A stretch of 31,701 nucleotides of DNA from JBNLBT01 sp050303435 (GTDB lineage Bacteria > Pseudomonadota > Gammaproteobacteria > Xanthomonadales > Marinicellaceae). The stretch covers positions 1 through 31,701 of the forward strand of contig JBNLBT010000029.1 in assembly GCA_050303435.1 (NCBI GenBank). Direction: 5' to 3'. Below are positions 8,347 through 15,393 of the stretch, piece by piece. The notes under the pieces are model-generated. The model was not told the origin of the DNA and did no database searches. It saw only the letters and a program-made list of their open reading frames with translations. The position numbers and the translations under genes were made by a program. How positions within the stretch are numbered: position 1 is the first letter of the stretch; each line of letters begins with the position of its first letter.

Positions 8347-9552
8347 ATGTACCAAATCCTTGACTTCCTAGAGACTGGCCTGCTCAATTTCAATGGCTGG
8401 CAAATTGCCCTCGTCACCTTCATTGGTTTGCAAGTCACGCTGTCAGGCACCAGCCTGTTTTTGCACCGCGAACAAACCCACCGAGGCGTGATTCTGCACC
8501 CGGCCCTGCGCCATTTTTATCGCTTCTGGACCTGGCTCACCACCGGCATGCTGACCAAGGAATGGGTGGCCATCCATCGCAAACACCACGCGCATTGCGA
8601 GACCGAACTTGACCCGCACAGCCCACAGATTCACGGCATCAAAAAAGTGCTGTTCCACGGCGTGCAACTGTACACCAAAGAACGCAAAAACCAGGCCACC
8701 ATGGACAAATACGGGGTCGGCACACCGAACGACTGGCTCGAACGCAACATCTATTCGCGTTTCCATTACTACGGCATCGTGCTGCTGGCACTGATTGACA
8801 TCGCCCTGTTTGGTGTCATCGGCCTGCTGGTGTTTGCCATCCAGGCCCTGTGGATTCCCATTGCCGCCGCCGGCATCATCAATGGTGTGGGCCATTTCTG
8901 GGGCTACCGCAACTACAAAACCGAAGACACTTCACGCAACATCACCCGCTTCGGGTTTTTGATCATGGGTGAAGAATTGCACAACAACCACCACGCGTTC
9001 CCTTCCTCATGCAAATTTTCACACAAAAAAGGTGAATTCGATGTGGGTTGGGGCCTGATCAAGGTGTTTGAATTCCTCGGGCTGGCGGAAGTCAAGAAAA
9101 CCCTGCCTGAACTGCAATCGGATTCGCACAAATCCGACATCGACAGCGAAACTGTTAAGGCGCTGCTGACCCACAAATTCAATGTGCTGCAGCTGTACAT
9201 CAAGGACGTGATTTCACCGACTGTGGTGGAAGAATACCAGTCCGCCTCCAAACTGATTCGCAAGAAAATTCGCCAGTACATCAAGCTGCTGTCCTTTGAA
9301 AACCGCTTCACGCACCAGCAGCTGAAAACCAAGATGTTTCAAAGCATCGAAGACAACAAGACGATCCAGTCACTGATCGCCTACAAGAATGAACTCAGAT
9401 CCATCTGGGACAACAAATCATTCAACACCGAAGAAATGATCGAAGCGCTGCGTCAGTGGTGCAGCAAAGCCGAGAAAAGCGGCCACCAGGCCTTGCAACA
9501 ATTTGCTGTGCGCCTGCGCAGCTATCGACTGCAACCGATCACCACCGCCTGA
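8347..9552 (+). CDS. desA: DesA-type membrane fatty acid desaturase
   Basis: A 401-residue di-iron membrane desaturase, expected to introduce a cis double bond (usually delta-9) into phospholipid acyl chains or acyl-CoA and so adjust membrane fluidity. The three histidine boxes are HREQTH (40-45), HRKHH (77-81) and HNNHH (212-216), with the extra GHFWGYRN site at 182-189. Hydrophobic spans lie at about 17-39, 143-163 and 164-185. The last 125 residues (from about 275) are a soluble helical extension ending in LRQWCSKAEKSGHQALQQFA, which resembles the C-terminus of ISL3-type transposases and is also present in Pseudomonas DesA as I remember it. No clear ribosome binding site precedes the ATG (5' AACACAATT). 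Confidence 0.87.
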   Translation: MYQILDFLETGLLNFNGWQIALVTFIGLQVTLSGTSLFLHREQTHRGVILHPALRHFYRFWTWLTTGMLTKEWVAIHRKHHAHCETELDPHSPQIHGIKKVLFHGVQLYTKERKNQATMDKYGVGTPNDWLERNIYSRFHYYGIVLLALIDIALFGVIGLLVFAIQALWIPIAAAGIINGVGHFWGYRNYKTEDTSRNITRFGFLIMGEELHNNHHAFPSSCKFSHKKGEFDVGWGLIKVFEFLGLAEVKKTLPELQSDSHKSDIDSETVKALLTHKFNVLQLYIKDVISPTVVEEYQSASKLIRKKIRQYIKLLSFENRFTHQQLKTKMFQSIEDNKTIQSLIAYKNELRSIWDNKSFNTEEMIEALRQWCSKAEKSGHQALQQFAVRLRSYRLQPITTA

Positions 9553-9560
9553 GTGTCATC

Positions 9561-9600
9561 CGGGGTCGTCAACGCGGCCCCGCTTCACTTTCTTTAATCT
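9561..9600 (+). terminator. Probable terminator of desA
   Basis: An 8-bp stem (CGGGGTCG / CGGCCCCG, one G-U pair) with a 6-nt loop occupies 9561-9582, starting 8 nt after the desA stop and followed by a T-rich but interrupted tail. Confidence 0.5.
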
Positions 9601-9802
9601 CTGCAGCCTGCCTGGCCGATCCATTCCAGGCGCCTGCCTCAAATCTCATCGCAATACTCTGCACCGATGCACGTCAATCGCGGCCACTTTCGGACAGCGA
9701 CTGGCACGCGTGCCTTCTGTACTTCTCCGAATGCATGCACCCCGGCTTTTACCAAGCACCACGGCGCATTGCAGCGTGCACCAGTTGCAAGCATGCAAGC
9801 TT
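9601..9802. other. Intergenic stretch, nothing recognised
   Basis: Between the desA terminator and the terminator of the convergent small secreted protein no supported gene, RNA or promoter was found. Short open frames on the plus strand that cross it have the composition of a shadow frame and no ribosome binding site. Confidence 0.5.
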
Positions 9803-9834
9803 AAAAAAAACGGGGCGCCTCGAAAGACGCCCCG
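9803..9834 (-). terminator. Rho-independent terminator of the small secreted protein gene
   Basis: Read on the minus strand, a CGGGGCG / CGCCCCG stem (9811-9834) is followed by a run of eight T (9803-9810). It lies 28 nt after the stop of the gene at 9862-10317. Confidence 0.85.
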
Positions 9835-9861
9835 CCGTTGGATCTCAAAAAACCGCAGGAA

Positions 9862-10317
9862 TCAGAAGAATCCTTCGTAGTGCGCGGTCGCCTGAGTTTG
9901 AGAAAAGGTGTTGTCGGAATGATCCAGCACCGTGGCCGAGATGGTTTTGCTTTGGTACTGACGGATCGGCACGACACAGTACAGGCTGCTTGAGCTGCAC
10001 GATGAATCCGACCACAGCACGGTGTAGCTGCTCGGTGCATTGTCAATTGAGAACACCGCTGAGGTGGTCACGGCCCAACCCACGGAAAAACAATTGCCAA
10101 CGGTCGGCACATCAAAAGCCGGCGTATCGACGTAACATTTCATCACGGCGTTGCTGGATTTGGTTGCAACCGGCGGCGAATTCAATTCCGGCATGGCCTT
10201 GAACAGCAGTTCTTCAGTCAAACCGTCTTCTTCGGTGGGTTGAGCGATTGCGGAAACGGCCAGGGCCAAAGCACCAGCGGCGGCAATCAATTTGGGTGTG
10301 TGTGAGTATTTGTTCAT
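9862..10317 (-). CDS. Small secreted protein of unknown function
   Basis: A 151-residue protein with a signal peptide (MNKYSHTPK then LIAAAGALALAVSAIA, cleavage after AIA). The mature part has an acidic start and a C-terminal domain of about 95 residues with four cysteines (in KCYVD, GNCFS, SSCSS and LYCVV), beta-rich in pattern, and so probably two disulfides formed outside the cytoplasm. A run of Ser residues surrounds the third cysteine. It is not recognised as a named family, although similar short Cys-containing exported proteins are familiar in Lysobacter relatives. A GAAGAGG ribosome binding site precedes the ATG, and the gene has its own strong terminator, so it is likely expressed alone and perhaps highly. 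Confidence 0.75.
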   Translation of the reverse strand: MNKYSHTPKLIAAAGALALAVSAIAQPTEEDGLTEELLFKAMPELNSPPVATKSSNAVMKCYVDTPAFDVPTVGNCFSVGWAVTTSAVFSIDNAPSSYTVLWSDSSCSSSSLYCVVPIRQYQSKTISATVLDHSDNTFSQTQATAHYEGFF

Positions 10318-10720
10318 AATGAAACCTCTTCAAAAAGTTCGTATTAAATGCGCATCATCGGTGGTTTAAATACCTTTGATCCGCTCATTCCAATGTGTCC
10401 GGTGCATCACCACACACAGGCAAGTGCAGCTTAACAGGTGACAACTTTCGATGCGTGTCTGTGGGGGACTAAAAACATCGCCTGGGGGACACACACCTGC
10501 ACTTGCAGGACACATACACTCCCTGTGGCGACCATATTAACCGTGCAGGCGTGACATTAAAGTTAAGCAAATGTGATGTTTTAATTAACCGGTTGCAGAC
10601 CCAATGGGGCAATTTTTTCTACGACACTTGTCGTCAAAGTAGGCACTCAATCGACGCGTCGATTGATGTCATGGAGGGCCGTTGGCTGGGCCAATTCAAT
10701 CCTCAGGACGGCCTCAGAAT
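10318..10720. promoter_or_regulatory. AT-rich intergenic region with several inverted repeats
   Basis: No gene is supported here. It holds the upstream region of the small secreted protein and the downstream region of the kinase gene. Seen directly: an inverted repeat CCTGCA-CT-TGCAGG (10496-10509) whose core recurs inverted at 10420-10429, an inverted repeat ACGACA-CT-TGTCGT (10621-10634), and a perfect 20-bp palindrome (10647-10666). TGGGGGAC occurs twice (10462-10469 and 10483-10490). No run of T follows these stems, so they are more like protein-binding sites or mRNA-end structures than intrinsic terminators. Confidence 0.5.
10647..10666. repeat. Perfect 20-bp palindrome
   Basis: TCAATCGACGCGTCGATTGA equals its own reverse complement over all 20 bases. 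It lies 55 nt beyond the stop of the deoxynucleoside kinase gene and 13 nt from a second inverted repeat (10621-10634). Confidence 0.9.
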
Positions 10721-11356
10721 TCAGCTGCGCTGAAGGCTGCGAGGCATCAGCGCCTCGATCTGTTGCATCACATCCAGCCGGTCAATCAAGTCGTGCACAT
10801 AATCCAGCCGATCGGTGGGCAAGGTCATCACCGGACTGAGGTCGTAGCGTCCGATCCATTCGCCGTACAGGCGCTCCAGCCGTTTCAGATAGGACAAAGG
10901 AATGGCCTGTTCCATTGCACGTCCGCGCAGGCGAATTCGCTTGCGCAACACCCGCATTGGACAGTGCAGGTAAATCATCAAGTCCGGTGGTCGAATGGAG
11001 GCCACAATTGAATGGTAAAAATTGCGATAGGTCTGCCAGTCCCGCCCACTGATTTTGCGCATTTCATACAGGGCGCGTGCAAAAATCTCCGCGTCTTCAA
11101 AAATGCTGCGATCTTGAATGACCACTCCGCGGGTCTGGTCGACCTGCTGGTGAATGGCGAATTTTTTGCTGAGGAAATACAGTTGCGAGTGAAACGCCCA
11201 GCCGCGCATGTCGGCGTAGAAATCGGCCAGATAGGGATTTTCATCGTTGGGTTCATAAAACGGCGTCATGCCATAGGTGGCGGTGAGGAATTCCACCAGT
11301 GAGGATTTTCCTGCCCCCATGTTGCCAGCGATGGCGATTATTTTTTGTGCCGTCAA
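10721..11356 (-). CDS. Deoxynucleoside kinase family protein
   Basis: A 211-residue cytoplasmic kinase of the deoxyadenosine/deoxyguanosine kinase (dNK) family, which phosphorylates deoxynucleosides with ATP in nucleotide salvage. The P-loop is GNMGAGKSS (11-19); the substrate-site acid lies in FYEPNDENPY (33-42); the catalytic DRS motif is QDRSIFEDAEIFA (81-93); the arginine-rich lid is RLRGRAMEQ (142-150). The start is a TTG at 11356, supported by an AGGAG site exactly 6 nt upstream and by the P-loop lying at the usual distance. Which deoxynucleoside is used cannot be told. It is a single gene with no partner. Confidence 0.9.
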   Translation of the reverse strand: MTAQKIIAIAGNMGAGKSSLVEFLTATYGMTPFYEPNDENPYLADFYADMRGWAFHSQLYFLSKKFAIHQQVDQTRGVVIQDRSIFEDAEIFARALYEMRKISGRDWQTYRNFYHSIVASIRPPDLMIYLHCPMRVLRKRIRLRGRAMEQAIPLSYLKRLERLYGEWIGRYDLSPVMTLPTDRLDYVHDLIDRLDVMQQIEALMPRSLQRS

Positions 11357-11486
11357 ACGCGTCTCCTGAACCCCCGCTACCGGTTCAAAGTCCCCGAAAT
11401 CCCGGGCAAGCTCTGCGCCGATCCATGCGTGTTAAAAAAAAATTCTTTGTGATTGTATTTTCTGCATTTAATAGTATCATATGAAA

Positions 11487-11697
11487 CAGTATGAAAGATC
11501 AGTCGCAGCGAGTGCCTCACAGGAGCGGTCGATGCGCACAGCCTCAGTCCAGGTCATTGGGATTTCTCTCTTTCACATTACTCTCGATCTCAGTGACCTG
11601 GCAATTACTGCCAACCCCCTTAAAAACTCGGTCGATGTCAAACACGACTGTCGTTGCACCTGTGGCAAAAAACCCGGCTTTTGGCCGGGTTTTTTTT
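11487..11697 (+). ncRNA. Candidate structured non-coding RNA
   Basis: Between two minus-strand genes, the plus strand carries an AT-rich promoter-like stretch (TTGTGA 11447-11452; TATCAT 11475-11480 with TTGTAT 11453-11458 as an alternative -35) and ends at a strong terminator (11671-11697). The segment between folds on paper into a rod: GC..CACAGG (11514-11523) with CCTGTGGC (11659-11666), GCGGTCG (11525-11531) with CGACTGT (11645-11651), and an apical stem CCAGGTCATTG (11549-11559) with CAGTGACCTGG (11591-11601). The large unpaired middle recalls the 6S RNA layout, but no 6S sequence signature was recognised. An open frame here is weak as a protein gene. Start is approximate. Confidence 0.35.
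11665..11697. terminator. Bidirectional rho-independent terminator
   Basis: AACCCGGC / GCCGGGTT (stem within 11671-11691) is flanked by T8 on the plus strand (11690-11697) and by six A before it, which are T6 on the minus strand. It can end both the plus-strand candidate RNA and the protease gene, whose stop is 17 nt away. Confidence 0.92.
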
Positions 11698-11713
11698 GTC
11701 TTATTCGCGTCGA

Positions 11714-14107
11714 TCACAGGCCGGTTGGCAGATTCTGATTGACCGCCACTGTGATGTGCGCAGCGGGCGCCTGATCCGTGTCTTCGGTCAAAATGACGCG
11801 ACCAAACGCCATGCCGGTGTTGATGTCCGGCACACCGCTGGCGACGATGGTCACGGTCACTTCACGCTGGCCTAAATGCATCGGCGAGTTTTCCATGCCG
11901 TCGCTGTAAATCAAATCATCGGCCATGGTGAAACTGCTGGGCGACACCATCAATGTGAAACTGCCGTCGGTCACGGTGCTGACCGTCCAGCTGGTCGCGA
12001 CCGGCAAAGTGGCTTTCAATGTGCGCATCCACACGCAGCCTGGCACGCAGGTGGCATCACGCGCAGAGGCAATGTTCAGCGTGGTCGGGTCGCCCCCTGT
12101 GGCCGGATTGGCGGCAATGAAATTGTCAAACGTTTCGTCCATCACCAGACCGGCGAGCGCGGCTTTGCGCAAGTCCACCGTGCCACTGCCGACATCGTCC
12201 GGATCCGATGGCGTGGCGCCGTCGTCTTTCATTGTGTTGGGATCCGCGCTCATCATCAGTGCCGATTTGATTTCACTTGGTGACCAGTGCGGGTGCGCAG
12301 CCACCAACAGCGCGGCCGCGCCGGACACGTGCGGCGCCGACATTGACGTGCCGGATTTGAAGCCATACTGGGGGTGCGCGCCGTCGCCATTGCGAACCGC
12401 GGCGTAGATGTTGGTGCCCGGTCCGTTGATGTCTGGCTTGGTGACATCGAAAGTCAGATTGGGCCCACGCAAAGAACTCATGTTCAGCACATTGCCGGCC
12501 AGTTCAATGATTTCATACAGTGCCGTGCCCACAATCTGTACCACCGGCTGGGAGGCCGCGCCCTGGATAAAGGACACCAGGTTGGCCCCGTCACCTGAAC
12601 CCACCATCACCGATGGGATCGTCGGCGCTGGCAAATTGGGGTCAAAACCCATGACGATCGGCAACAGGCTGGCGTTGTTGAAAACAATCACCGCAACGGC
12701 ACCGGCTGCGGAGGCGTTGTTGACTTTGTCCAGGAAGGCGCAGCTGCCTCGACTGATCAAAGCCACCTGACCGTTGAAGGTGTTGGCCGGCCAGGCTGAA
12801 CAGCCTTCGAAATTGCCGGCATCGACATCGCCTGCATAGACGATGTCGGCATTGACATCACTGGTGATGGCCGGTGCCTGACCTGCCAATCCGTACAAGC
12901 CCACCGCATCACTGGACACCGGTGTCGGCGCGGTCATGTTGACCTGATTGTTGAGCACGCGGTTGTGCGACGAATTGGCCACCGACAACAGCCAGGGGCC
13001 GCGGTGATTGACTTTGGACACCGGATTGGGCACTGAGTCACCGGTGTTTCCGGCGGATGCAGACACCACAATGCCGGCGTTCATTGCATTGAGAAATCTC
13101 AGTTCAGAGGAATCAACCCACGGCGAGACACCACCGCTGATGGAAAAACTCAACACATCCACACCATCTTCGATGGCTTGATCAATGGCGGCATTGATGG
13201 CTGCCCCCGAACAACTTCCGACACACACGTCGTATGTGATCAAGTGCGCGTGCGGTGCCACACCGGAAATGCTCGGAGCTTCAAACACAACCCCACTGGA
13301 TGAAACAATGAACCCCCCCGGCGGCGCGGAGATGGTGTTGCCGGCGGCTGTGCTGGCGGTGTGCGAACCGTGCCCGTTGGAATCTTCCGGACCGTCATTT
13401 TCACTGATGCCATCAGCAAAATCCCATGCACCGATCAGCTTGTTGTTGCAGACGAAGGTCAAGCCATCGCACGCGCCGACAAAATTGCCGGCACCGAACG
13501 GATTGGCTGCAGCAAAATCGTAGCCGTCCTCAGGGGTGCCGGAAAACGAAGGGTGGTCCATATTGACGCCGGTGTCCAGCACCCCGATGATCACGCCTTC
13601 ACCCTTGTTCGGCAAACCATCCGATGAATTCGAGCCATCCCACAAGGTGTTGGCACCTATGTATGTTGGACCGGCATCTGTGTCCAGTTGATAATACATA
13701 TTTGGTTGGATGCTTAGGATGCCCGGCAATTGCGCCAGCAATGCCGCTTCACCCGGCTGCAACGCCAATGCCGCGCCATTCATGGCCAATTCATAGGTGA
13801 ATTTGTATTCCAGTTCACGCCCCAAGACCGATTCAAACTCATCCAGCCATTGTCGGTGCACTGTTTGCAAATGCTGTCGATAGCTGACCACCGGTGCAGA
13901 ACGGGTGTTGAGTTTTCGCGCACCCGTGACTGCTGGCGAGGTGGCAGAAAATGCGCTGTTTTCACCGCGGTAAACTGCCACCGGCGCTTCTGCGAACTCG
14001 ATGATGTAAAGATCGTCGGCATTGACTGTTCGCGCGCCTTCCAGCGACTGTGCCAGCACCAGGGCCGGTGTGCACAGCAGCAACAAAGATTGAGCGGAAA
14101 AAAACAT
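11714..14107 (-). CDS. Secreted S8 (subtilisin-like) serine protease with PA domain
   Basis: A 797-residue exported protease. Residues 1-20 are a signal peptide (MFFSAQSLLLLCTPALVLAQ); about 30-135 are an I9-type propeptide (DDLYIIEFAEAPVA to LPGILSIQPN); the catalytic triad is D178 (GVLDTGVNMDHP), H246 (NGHGSHT) and S588 (GTSMSAPHVSG), with the oxyanion N354 in SAGNTG. A protease-associated domain is inserted at about 405-525 (VALISRGSCAFLDKV). A C-terminal Fn3-like domain follows, from about 670. The ATG at 14107 gives a clean signal peptide and has GAGAG upstream. Disulfides are likely (CDGLTFVC, CVGSC, CVPGC). Extracellular protein degradation for nutrition is the usual role. A minus-strand terminator lies just after the stop. 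Confidence 0.95.
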   Translation of the reverse strand: MFFSAQSLLLLCTPALVLAQSLEGARTVNADDLYIIEFAEAPVAVYRGENSAFSATSPAVTGARKLNTRSAPVVSYRQHLQTVHRQWLDEFESVLGRELEYKFTYELAMNGAALALQPGEAALLAQLPGILSIQPNMYYQLDTDAGPTYIGANTLWDGSNSSDGLPNKGEGVIIGVLDTGVNMDHPSFSGTPEDGYDFAAANPFGAGNFVGACDGLTFVCNNKLIGAWDFADGISENDGPEDSNGHGSHTASTAAGNTISAPPGGFIVSSSGVVFEAPSISGVAPHAHLITYDVCVGSCSGAAINAAIDQAIEDGVDVLSFSISGGVSPWVDSSELRFLNAMNAGIVVSASAGNTGDSVPNPVSKVNHRGPWLLSVANSSHNRVLNNQVNMTAPTPVSSDAVGLYGLAGQAPAITSDVNADIVYAGDVDAGNFEGCSAWPANTFNGQVALISRGSCAFLDKVNNASAAGAVAVIVFNNASLLPIVMGFDPNLPAPTIPSVMVGSGDGANLVSFIQGAASQPVVQIVGTALYEIIELAGNVLNMSSLRGPNLTFDVTKPDINGPGTNIYAAVRNGDGAHPQYGFKSGTSMSAPHVSGAAALLVAAHPHWSPSEIKSALMMSADPNTMKDDGATPSDPDDVGSGTVDLRKAALAGLVMDETFDNFIAANPATGGDPTTLNIASARDATCVPGCVWMRTLKATLPVATSWTVSTVTDGSFTLMVSPSSFTMADDLIYSDGMENSPMHLGQREVTVTIVASGVPDINTGMAFGRVILTEDTDQAPAAHITVAVNQNLPTGL

Positions 14108-14147
14108 GTGATTTCTCTCTGATGCAGTGACAGGTATATAAAAGTAC

Positions 14148-14163
14148 TCTTCCACACGGAAGA
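14148..14163. promoter_or_regulatory. Inverted repeat upstream of the protease gene
   Basis: TCTTCC-ACAC-GGAAGA lies 41 nt before the protease ATG, next to an AT-rich TATATA stretch (14135-14140). It could be an operator or a leader hairpin; the promoter itself is not clear. Confidence 0.35.
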
Positions 14164-14351
14164 TTTCAAGTCAATACAGTGATTTGTGAAATTTACCAGT
14201 CAACGCATCCTGCGCAAATTCAGCGGCTCGCCAGGTACAGATACGCAGGGATAATGGCACTGTTCTCAGACGGCAAATAAACCCTCAACCCCACCCGGCA
14301 CACCGGTGGTGTGTGCCAGGCACGATTGACGGTCAGTCATGATTGATGTGT

Positions 14352-14368
14352 GGCCGCTTCCGGCGGCC
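14352..14368. repeat. GC-rich hairpin downstream of small secreted protein gene
   Basis: GGCCGC-TTCCG-GCGGCC is a perfect 6-bp stem with a 5-nt loop, 32 nt beyond the stop of the gene at 14400-14699. No T-run follows on either strand, so it may stabilise an mRNA end rather than terminate. Confidence 0.45.
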
Positions 14369-14399
14369 CGGACAGCCCCGTCCAGGGGCATCATTCAGT

Positions 14400-14699
14400 T
14401 CATTCAGCCACGCCGGTGATGCGGCAGGCCTGATAGGCCGGATGACTTTCCAGTATGGTGTAGCGGCCATTGCCAACGTCGGCTTTGTATTGAATGGAAC
14501 CGCTGTGCAGATGTCGGGTGACCTGAATGTCGCCGGCGGTTTTCAGAAAGGTGTCCCAGCGGTTGCCCGGCTGGTGGCAGACCATTTCACACCCGCCCTC
14601 GGCGCACTTGATCACCGACTGGCTGATGCCCGGGTCGTCGTTGGCAAATCCCACCGGGCTCAATCCCAGGCCCAACAGCAATGCGAAAGTTTTTTTCAT
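14400..14699 (-). CDS. Small secreted protein of unknown function
   Basis: A 99-residue protein with a signal peptide (MKKTFALLLGLGLSPVGFA, cleavage before NDD), leaving about 80 mature residues. Four cysteines are present (in IKCAEGGCEMVCHQ and QACRI), so it probably contains disulfides. The ATG at 14699 was chosen because MKK opens the signal peptide and a GGAG lies about 9 nt upstream; ATGs further upstream add a hydrophilic stretch unlike a signal sequence. No family is recognised. It sits between the protease and the EVE-domain gene on the same strand, with 292 and 101 nt gaps, so it probably has its own promoter. Confidence 0.7.
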   Translation of the reverse strand: MKKTFALLLGLGLSPVGFANDDPGISQSVIKCAEGGCEMVCHQPGNRWDTFLKTAGDIQVTRHLHSGSIQYKADVGNGRYTILESHPAYQACRITGVAE

Positions 14700-14800
14700 C
14701 GGGTGTGACTCCATTGATTCATTGACACCCATTGTGCCAGGCAGTGCATGAACACCCAGTGAATGCGCTGCCCCGCCAAAACATCGACTGGATCACATTT

Positions 14801-15271
14801 TCAGTCCAGCAGGCCCTCGCTGCGCGCCAGATCCATGATCACGCGCCATTGATCCGCGCTCACCGGCTGCACCGACAAGCGGGACTTGTTCAGCAGCGGC
14901 ATGTCTGCCAAAGCCGGTTCCTCGCGTAAACGCGACAGCGGCAGCACGTCTCTGAAACGCGACACAAAGGCCACGTCCACACACACCCAGCGCGGGTCTT
15001 CGGGATCGGACTTGGGATCGTGGTATTTGCTGTGCGGATCAAACTGCGAGGCGTCCGGGTGTGCCTCGGCAACCACTTCAGCCAGTCCGGCCACACCGAT
15101 GTGTTTGCAGCTGCTGTGGTAAATGAACACCCGATCTTTGCAGTGCATGTCATCGCGCATGAAATTCCGCGCCTGGTAGTTGCGGATGCCGTCCCAGGGC
15201 TCTGAAGACACTTTGTGCAAATCATCGATGCTGAATTCAGAGGGTTCGGTTTTCATCAACCAGTGTCTCAT
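14801..15271 (-). CDS. EVE domain-containing protein
   Basis: A 156-residue single-domain EVE protein, in the PUA/YTH-like fold group that binds modified bases in nucleic acids; the human relative is THYN1. The family start HWLMKTEPSEFSIDDL is complete, followed by WDGIRNYQARNFMRDDM and VFIYHSSCKHIGVAGLAEVV, which line the binding pocket, and the conserved WVCVDV strand. Length is normal for bacterial copies. AAGGGA lies about 9 nt upstream of the ATG. The gene is divergent from the MATE pump (122 nt gap). EVE proteins are sometimes fused or linked to restriction and defence genes, but no such neighbours are seen here, so a housekeeping role is as likely. Confidence 0.93.
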   Translation of the reverse strand: MRHWLMKTEPSEFSIDDLHKVSSEPWDGIRNYQARNFMRDDMHCKDRVFIYHSSCKHIGVAGLAEVVAEAHPDASQFDPHSKYHDPKSDPEDPRWVCVDVAFVSRFRDVLPLSRLREEPALADMPLLNKSRLSVQPVSADQWRVIMDLARSEGLLD

Positions 15272-15393
15272 GGATGGATTCCCTTGGCATTAAAAATGCA
15301 CCATTGTAACGCACCTGGCCCGCAGAGGACAGCAACGGCGAGGCCCGTTCAAGCCATCATCGGGCTTGGTGTTCAACCCGAATCCGCACTACA

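Noticed and set aside
9795..9802. GCATGCAAGCTT-like string near 9791-9802 resembling a cloning-vector polylinker
   Set aside because: Only about 12 bases match and the flanks do not continue the vector; it adjoins a natural terminator.
10568..10583. AAATGTGA half-site resembling a CRP/Clp operator
   Set aside because: The second half of the palindrome does not match, and its distance to either gene start is poor.
10503..10733. Plus-strand open frame of 76 codons over the palindrome cluster
   Set aside because: It has no ribosome binding site, and its composition and the palindromes within argue against coding.
11487..11697. Naming the candidate RNA as 6S RNA (ssrS)
   Set aside because: Only the overall fold is similar; no conserved 6S sequence was recognised and the usual neighbour gene is absent.
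11481..11738. Plus-strand open frame of 85 codons in the intergenic region
   Set aside because: It reads straight through the strong terminator hairpin and has no ribosome binding site; a structured RNA explains the region better.
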